Of a stretch of DNA of 6,728 nt, positions 1 to 4,023 are shown one piece after another. The translations under genes were made by a program, and so were the position numbers. The notes below the pieces were generated by a model. It did no database searches, had not been told where the DNA came from, and was given only the letters and a program-made list of their open reading frames with translations. Within the stretch, counting starts at the first letter, position 1; every line of letters starts with the position of its first letter. The stretch is from the NCBI GenBank assembly GCA_964501915.1, contig CAZCVP010000302.1, positions 1-6,728 of the forward strand. Direction: 5' to 3'. Origin of the DNA: CAYFPX01 sp964501915 (lineage in GTDB: Bacteria; Myxococcota_A; UBA796; CAJQPC01).

Positions 1-541
1 GGGGGGGGTCGGCGGGGGGGCTCGCGGTGCAGGAGATGGCGACGCTACCCCCGGCCAGGTCCTCGCCGTGGCAGGGCCCGCACACGGCGACGGCGCTGCC
101 CCGGTCCCGCGTGTAGGTGTCGTGGGAGATCTCCCAGCTCATGCCGTGCGGGAAGCTCGCGTGGCAGCCGTCACAGGGCAGGTCCACGGCGGTCTGGAGG
201 CCGGAGTACTCGTGGCAGGCGTTGCACTCGCGGACGCTGCCCCCCGCGCCCCAGGTCCCTTCGCCGTGCACGGCGCCGGCGATCCAGCCCTCGGGGTGGG
301 GGTAGGTCTCGTGGCAGGTGGTGCAGGTGGGGGTGACCTCGCCAGCTTCGGCGTGGCAGCGCTCACAGGTCCCGCCCTGGCTGCCGAGGGCGGCGACGCC
401 GTGGAGCTCGGGGGCGTCGTAGCCGTCGGCGTGGGGGAAGACGGCGCCTTCGATCGGTCCCTGCCGCTCGTCCGCCAGGACCCAGCAGCCGGTGAGCGCC
501 AGCGCGAGGCCCAGTCCCAGTGCGGTGCGGGCGCCGCTCAT
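1..541 (-). CDS. Multihaem c-type cytochrome lipoprotein, tandem di-haem repeats (3' end outside window)
   Basis: The reading frame is open from an ATG at 541 down to the window edge (180 codons visible, no stop reached). Residues 1-19 form a lipoprotein signal peptide: an Arg in the n-region, a Gly/Leu/Ala core and the lipobox LTGC with Cys19 as the lipidation site; Trp at +2 suggests outer-membrane sorting. Five CxxCH haem-binding motifs follow: CERCH (59-63), CTTCH (73-77), CNACH (106-110), CDGCH (123-127) and CGPCH (154-158). They fall into repeats of two motifs 14-17 residues apart, the first two repeats ending in a [YF]PH...W signature (80-86, 130-136). A sixth site starts at Cys171 but reads CTASP, so it lacks the second Cys and the His. 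The likely role is extracytoplasmic electron transfer, with no visible catalytic domain; the partner is unknown. The start is set by the signal peptide and by the ATGA overlap with the upstream cytochrome gene, which implies translational coupling. The class is certain; substrate and exact family are not. Confidence 0.88.
   Translation of the reverse strand, partial: MSGARTALGLGLALALTGCWVLADERQGPIEGAVFPHADGYDAPELHGVAALGSQGGTCERCHAEAGEVTPTCTTCHETYPHPEGWIAGAVHGEGTWGAGGSVRECNACHEYSGLQTAVDLPCDGCHASFPHGMSWEISHDTYTRDRGSAVAVCGPCHGEDLAGGSVAISCTASPPADPP
20..370 (-). repeat. Three tandem di-haem protein repeats, the last one degenerate
   Basis: Within the partial cytochrome, three units each carry a pair of haem motifs. 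Unit 1 covers residues 58-86 (284-370), unit 2 covers 105-136 (134-229) and unit 3 covers 153-174 (20-85). The first cysteines of the pair are 14, 17 and 17 residues apart. Units 1 and 2 share the tail CxxCHxx[YF]PHxxxW. Unit 3 opens with the CHGxDLxGG form common in such repeats, but its second motif has lost Cys and His. The similarity is visible at protein level; no long DNA identity is evident, so the duplication is old. Confidence 0.6.
538..541 (-). promoter_or_regulatory. ATGA stop/start overlap between the two cytochrome genes
   Basis: On the minus strand the stop codon TGA of the eight-haem cytochrome (540-538) overlaps the ATG of the next cytochrome (541-539). Only a poor purine stretch (GAAG, spacing 5) precedes the ATG. 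Re-initiation by the terminating ribosome is therefore the likely way the second protein is made, which would tie the amounts of the two cytochromes together. Confidence 0.8.
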
Positions 542-2604
542 GGGAACTTCACGTCGACGGCGTCCTGGAAGGACTGGTGGGTGGCCTCCAGGGTGGGATC
601 ACCGGTCGGCCCGGGGGAGAAGCCGAAGGATCGGTCCACGAAGGCGTGGCAGTCGGCGCAGCCGTGGATGGGGAAGCTGCCGACACCAAGCTCCGTGGCG
701 CCTTCGGCCGCGAAGACGTCCAGGGCGTCCTGCGGTGGGCGCCAGGTCCAGAGGTGGGACGACATGTCACCGGCCCCGGACTCCGCGCTCCAGGTGCTGC
801 CGGTGGAGGTGGCGGGCATGTGGCAGGCGATGCAGCGGCCGGCGCCGTCCTCGGCCTCCGGCTCGTAGAGAGCGTGGCCGTCGTGCTCTTCGGCTCGATC
901 GGTGTCCCCGCCGAAGGTGAGGCCGAGGTGGCAGCTCAGGCAGAGGGTGTTGTCGTAGGGGTCCAGCCTGAGCTGCCGGCCCAGGACCTCGCCGTCGTCT
1001 CCCAGGGTCGCGCCGTGGGCGTCGTGGCAGTCCCAGCAGACCAACGAGCCCGCCTCCTCGGTGCCGTGGGGGGAGAGCAGCAGCTCGTCGTGCTGCTGTC
1101 GCGGGAGGGCCGCGGCGCCCGAGGCCCAGAGCTCGGCGACCGAGTAGCTGGTCTCGTCCAGGAGCTGGCCCGGTCGGAAGGCCCCCGCGGTGGTGCTGTA
1201 GGGGAAGGGCAGCCCGTTGCCCTCGCCCTGCCGCTGGCTGTGGCACTGGCCGCACACGGCCCGGCCCGCGGCCGGGTCCAGGTGCTGGGGCTGGGTGATG
1301 TGGAAGATCTTCTCGGAGACGGTGACCGAGCTGTGGGTGGAGCCGGGACCGTGGCAGCGCTCGCACTGCACGCCCGCTTCGACCCACTTGCCCTCCCCGT
1401 TGCCGAGGGCCGTGAGGTCGACCCCGCCGTCGCTGCGCTCGGCGAGGTCCCAGCCGGTGGTGTGGCAGGGCAGGCAGTTGGCGTCGGCGCTGTGCTCGGG
1501 CGCCGGGGTGTCGCCGCCGCCGAGGTCGAACGCCCCGGTGGCGTCGAACCACCACTCCGGGTGGTAGGCGAAGAGGGTCTCTCCGGAGTCGCTGTCTCCC
1601 GCGCGGCGGGGGTCGGCGGCGCGCCAGGCGAGGGGCAGGGTCCAGGCCTGGTCGCCGACCTCGGTCAGCGGCACAACCAGGCCGCGCACAGCGCCGAGGT
1701 GCCCCGTCACCTCGACCCGCTGGGTGGCCCCGGAGTCGTCGGTGAGGGTGGCGAAGGCCCCCGAGGTGTCCCAGCCGAGCACGGCGCGGGCCTGGCCGAG
1801 GCCCATCATCACGGTGACACCGGACTGGAAGACCTCGTCCAGCGGCGCCCCGAGCTGCTCGGAGAGCGCCTCCGCGTGGGCGGTGCCCTGGTGTGCTGTC
1901 GCGTCGGGGTGGCACATCACGCAGCCGGTCGAGCCCACGTAGGTGGCGTCGGCCGGAGGGCGTCCGGACAGGGTCAGCTCGGCCTCGATGCTCCCTTCGT
2001 CGGGCACCCACACGGCGAGGCTCCGGGACCAGAGGGCCCCGTCGGCGTCGGTGACGGTCACGGACACGGTCTCGCCGCCCAGGCCCGAGAGCACGGCGAT
2101 GCCGTCGCTGTCGGTCACCGTGTCGCCGCCGCCGTCGGCGGTGACGACGGCGCCGACCAGCGCTTCCCCGTCGGGACCGTGGACCTGGAGGGTGAGCTCG
2201 CCGCCGAGGGGCTCGCTGGCGGTCAGCGCGGCGTCCAGCTCCGTCTCGTCACCCGCTGCGACGCCGGTCGGTCCCACGATGATCGTCTCCCAGCCAGCGC
2301 CGGCCACCACGACTTCGTAGTCGTCCGGAGGAAGCCGCTCGATGCGCCAGGTCCCGTCATCGGTCGTGGTGCCCTCGTAGCCGCGGGGCATCGTGGTGAT
2401 GTGCACGCCGGAGAGGGCGGTGCCGGCGCTGTCGGTGACCAGGCCCACGAGGACGCCGGAGGTGGCCACGACCTCCCGAGTGCCCGTGTCCAGGGCGGTG
2501 TCGCTGGAGGGTGCGCCGCAGGCCGACAGGAGGACCAGGATCATGCCCATGGAGGCGAGGCCCTGGCGCCCGGTGGATCCCGACGCTCGTCCGAACAGCG
2601 TCAT
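538..2604 (-). CDS. Octahaem c-type cytochrome lipoprotein with N-terminal carboxypeptidase-regulatory-like domains
   Basis: This complete 688-residue protein is exported, lipidated and predicted to carry eight covalently bound haems for extracytoplasmic electron transfer. Residues 1-29 are a lipoprotein signal ending in lipobox LSAC (Cys29, Gly at +2), followed by a Ser/Thr/Asp linker. Residues about 49-128 look like a carboxypeptidase regulatory-like beta-sandwich (GLVTDSAGTALSGVHI, a TTDDGTWRIE turn, then LPPDDYEVVV). About 135-212 is a second Ig-like or regulatory-like domain. CxxCH motifs begin at 228, 377, 414, 451, 523, 555, 591 and 649. The order and surrounding residues (YVGSTGCVMCH, CHTTGW, GVQCERCHGPGSTH, CWDCHDAH, CIACHMP, GDMSSH) match the large family of deltaproteobacterial multihaem cytochromes related to the cytochrome c554 domain. 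H617 in the MSSH segment is a likely distal haem ligand. ATG 2604 was chosen because it gives a basic n-region; ATG 2550 would leave only eight residues before Cys29. Only a weak AAGG lies upstream. Electron donor and acceptor are unknown. Confidence 0.92.
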   Translation of the reverse strand: MTLFGRASGSTGRQGLASMGMILVLLSACGAPSSDTALDTGTREVVATSGVLVGLVTDSAGTALSGVHITTMPRGYEGTTTDDGTWRIERLPPDDYEVVVAGAGWETIIVGPTGVAAGDETELDAALTASEPLGGELTLQVHGPDGEALVGAVVTADGGGDTVTDSDGIAVLSGLGGETVSVTVTDADGALWSRSLAVWVPDEGSIEAELTLSGRPPADATYVGSTGCVMCHPDATAHQGTAHAEALSEQLGAPLDEVFQSGVTVMMGLGQARAVLGWDTSGAFATLTDDSGATQRVEVTGHLGAVRGLVVPLTEVGDQAWTLPLAWRAADPRRAGDSDSGETLFAYHPEWWFDATGAFDLGGGDTPAPEHSADANCLPCHTTGWDLAERSDGGVDLTALGNGEGKWVEAGVQCERCHGPGSTHSSVTVSEKIFHITQPQHLDPAAGRAVCGQCHSQRQGEGNGLPFPYSTTAGAFRPGQLLDETSYSVAELWASGAAALPRQQHDELLLSPHGTEEAGSLVCWDCHDAHGATLGDDGEVLGRQLRLDPYDNTLCLSCHLGLTFGGDTDRAEEHDGHALYEPEAEDGAGRCIACHMPATSTGSTWSAESGAGDMSSHLWTWRPPQDALDVFAAEGATELGVGSFPIHGCADCHAFVDRSFGFSPGPTGDPTLEATHQSFQDAVDVKFP

Positions 2605-2807
2605 CCAAGTGGTTGACCTTATCTGGGGGGTGTTCACGTCTTCTTGCGTGATCACCGCATACCGCGCCGGGTCTTGCACGCCAAGAACGACCGTCACGCT
2701 GCCGGGTGACTTTGCGCCACCGTGCGCGGATTCGTGATGGAGGTCAGCCGAGTCCGGGCCAGGCGACCCGCCCATCTGGGGGACGATTGTTGGCGGGGGG
2801 CTTCCCG
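2605..2807. other. Intergenic region between chrA and the cytochrome genes
   Basis: This 203-bp gap separates two minus-strand genes. No reading frame with a family signature is visible in it. After the chrA stop the minus strand offers only weak pairing (CCCGCC with GGCGGG around a 19-base loop, no T run), so no convincing terminator is seen and read-through from chrA is possible. The half next to the cytochromes is less GC-rich and holds a promoter candidate and small palindromes, described separately. Confidence 0.6.
2656..2684 (-). promoter_or_regulatory. Weak sigma70-like promoter candidate for the cytochrome operon
   Basis: On the minus strand TTGGCG (2684-2679) and TATGCG (2661-2656) are separated by 17 bases. 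They match the -35 consensus at four of six positions and the -10 consensus at three of six. This would start transcription near 2649 and leave a leader of about 45 bases before ATG 2604. The match is poor and promoters in this kind of organism are not well modelled by the Escherichia coli consensus. The candidate is supported mainly by its spacing and location. Confidence 0.2.
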
Positions 2808-3965
2808 TCAATGGAGCGCCCCGGCCAGCGCGCCGGCCAGGGCCCCGAAGGTCACCACCGTGGCCGGTCCGGCCCGGAAGCGGAAGACCGCCACGGCCGC
2901 GGCCAGGGCGATGAGCCAGCTCACGAGATCGGTCATGACCGCGACCCCGAGCTCGATCGAGACCACGGCCATCAGGGCCACGGCGGCGGCGTTGACCGCG
3001 TCGAGGAAGGCGGCGGACCAGGGGTTGTCGCGGAGTCTCGGCACCAGCGGGCGCAGGAGCAGCACCAGGACGAAGCTGGGCAGGAAGATGCTCAGCGCGG
3101 CCACGAAGGCCCCGGTCCAGCCGTCCAGCAGGAACCCGACGAAGGCCGCCGTGGACAGCCAGGGACCGGGCGTGAACTGGCCCATGGCGACGGCGTCCAG
3201 GAGCTGCTGGTCGGTGAGCCAGCCCCAGTTCTCGACGAGGTCGTCCTGGAGGAAGGCGATGAGCACGTAGCCGGAGCCGAAGAGCACGCTGCCGACCTTG
3301 AGCATGAACAGGCTCAGCTTGCCGAGGCTGTAGGTCACGCCGGCGGCGGCCTGGGCCGTGCCGCTGCCGAGCAGGCCGGCCAGGGTGAGGACGGCCGCCG
3401 AGCGGGCCCGCAGGCCTCGGAGCAGGGCCATGCCCAGCACCCCGCCGAGCAGCAGGGCGGGCACCTCGCCGAGCCCCAGCAGCAGCAGGCCCACCACTGC
3501 GGCCCCGACCACGCCGATGGGGACGGAGCGGATGGCGGTCCGACCGAGGCGCCACAGGGCAGCCACGATCACGACCATCACCGCCGGCTTGATGCCCGCG
3601 AAGAGCGGGGCGATGGCGGGAACCTCGCCGTAGGTCACGTAGAGCCAGGCCAAGGCGGCCGTGGTCAGCACGGCGGGGCCGATGAAGCAGAGCCCGGCCG
3701 ACAGGAGCCCCGCCATGCCGCAGCGGAGCAGGCCCAGGTGCAGGGCCATCTCGGTGGCGTTGGGCCCGGGGATGAGGTTCGTGGCGCCCACCAGGTCGAG
3801 GAAGGTCTCCCGGGCCATCCACTCCCGGCGCCCGACCACCTCGTCCTCCATCATCGCGATGGTGGCCGCGGGCCCGCCGAAGCCGATGAAGCCGAGCTTC
3901 AGGAACAGGGCCGTCAGCTCCCACAGCGAGCCCCTCTCGACCCGGGTGTCCTGCGGCTCGTGCAT
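2808..3965 (-). CDS. chrA: Chromate transporter, CHR (ChrA) family, long two-domain form
   Basis: This complete 385-residue inner-membrane protein belongs to the CHR family, whose characterised members export chromate from the cytoplasm. The two-domain form is visible as an internal duplication. Residues 23-101 align with 223-301 at a constant offset of 200: K23/K223, G25/G225, F29/F229, D41/D241, W49/W249 and the PGP motifs 66-68 and 266-268. The first half has the signatures FGFGGP (28-32) and NLIPGPNATE (63-72); the second has LFGSGYVLIAF and QFTPGPW (263-269). Many hydrophobic segments follow (about 88-108, 127-139, 148-182, 286-304, 324-344, 346-361). One oddity is Thr35 in GGPAAT, where the family, as I recall it, usually has His. 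ATG 3965 is preceded by AGGG at seven bases' spacing. It lies upstream of the cytochromes on the same strand and divergent from the protease. Family is near certain; chromate as substrate is inferred from the family, and some members may have other roles. Confidence 0.93.
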   Translation of the reverse strand: MHEPQDTRVERGSLWELTALFLKLGFIGFGGPAATIAMMEDEVVGRREWMARETFLDLVGATNLIPGPNATEMALHLGLLRCGMAGLLSAGLCFIGPAVLTTAALAWLYVTYGEVPAIAPLFAGIKPAVMVVIVAALWRLGRTAIRSVPIGVVGAAVVGLLLLGLGEVPALLLGGVLGMALLRGLRARSAAVLTLAGLLGSGTAQAAAGVTYSLGKLSLFMLKVGSVLFGSGYVLIAFLQDDLVENWGWLTDQQLLDAVAMGQFTPGPWLSTAAFVGFLLDGWTGAFVAALSIFLPSFVLVLLLRPLVPRLRDNPWSAAFLDAVNAAAVALMAVVSIELGVAVMTDLVSWLIALAAAVAVFRFRAGPATVVTFGALAGALAGALH

Positions 3966-3971
3966 GGAGCG

Positions 3972-4001
3972 ACCCTATCGCCACATCGAGGTTGATAGGG
4001 T
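3972..4001. repeat. Perfect 8-bp inverted repeat in the divergent chrA/protease region
   Basis: ACCCTATC (3972-3979) and GATAGGGT (3994-4001) are exact reverse complements separated by 14 bases. The arm centres are 22 bp apart, about two helical turns, which would suit a dimeric regulator contacting one DNA face. The repeat lies in the 58-bp region between two divergent genes. Alternatives are a chance match or an RNA hairpin in the leader of either gene. No regulator gene is in the window to support an operator role. Confidence 0.5.
3973..3976 (-). promoter_or_regulatory. Ribosome binding site of chrA
   Basis: On the minus strand AGGG lies seven bases before ATG 3965. It is a partial Shine-Dalgarno match. 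It sits inside the left arm of the inverted repeat at 3972-4001, so any protein or RNA structure using that repeat could affect chrA translation. Confidence 0.5.
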
Positions 4002-4002
4002 G
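3988..4002 (+). promoter_or_regulatory. Alternative RBS and GTG start for the M16 protease
   Basis: GAGG (3988-3991) stands eight bases before an in-frame GTG at 4000. Starting there adds eight residues, MLAARRTD, before the hydrophobic core. This supplies the two arginines expected in a signal-peptide n-region, which the ATG 4024 start lacks. Both starts are possible. Confidence 0.4.
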
Positions 4003-4012
4003 CTCGCGGCTC

Positions 4013-4016
4013 GGAG
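4013..4016 (+). promoter_or_regulatory. Ribosome binding site for the ATG start of the M16 protease
   Basis: GGAG is followed after seven bases by ATG 4024. Motif and spacing are good, which supports 4024 as the default start despite the uncharged signal-peptide n-region that results. Confidence 0.5.
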
Positions 4017-4023
4017 AACCGAC

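Noticed and set aside
68..868. Plus-strand open frame of 266 codons
   Set aside because: It is antisense to two genes with 13 CxxCH motifs and signal peptides, and shows no recognisable domain.
520..2616. Long plus-strand open frame of 698 codons
   Set aside because: It lies exactly antisense to the octahaem cytochrome. Its product is Gly/Val/Ala/Arg-rich without any family motif, as expected for a GC-rich shadow frame.
2621..2782. Direct repeat ATCTGGGGG at 2621-2629 and 2774-2782
   Set aside because: Nine bases in a GC-rich gap, 153 bp apart and with no further similarity around them, is easily chance.
2760..2807. Possible rho-independent terminator after chrA
   Set aside because: The best pairing is six base pairs around a 19-base loop, with no T run after it.
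2706..3995. Plus-strand open frame of 429 codons rich in Gln, His, Glu and Gly
   Set aside because: It is the antisense shadow of chrA, whose membrane-protein codons produce this charged composition; no motif supports it.
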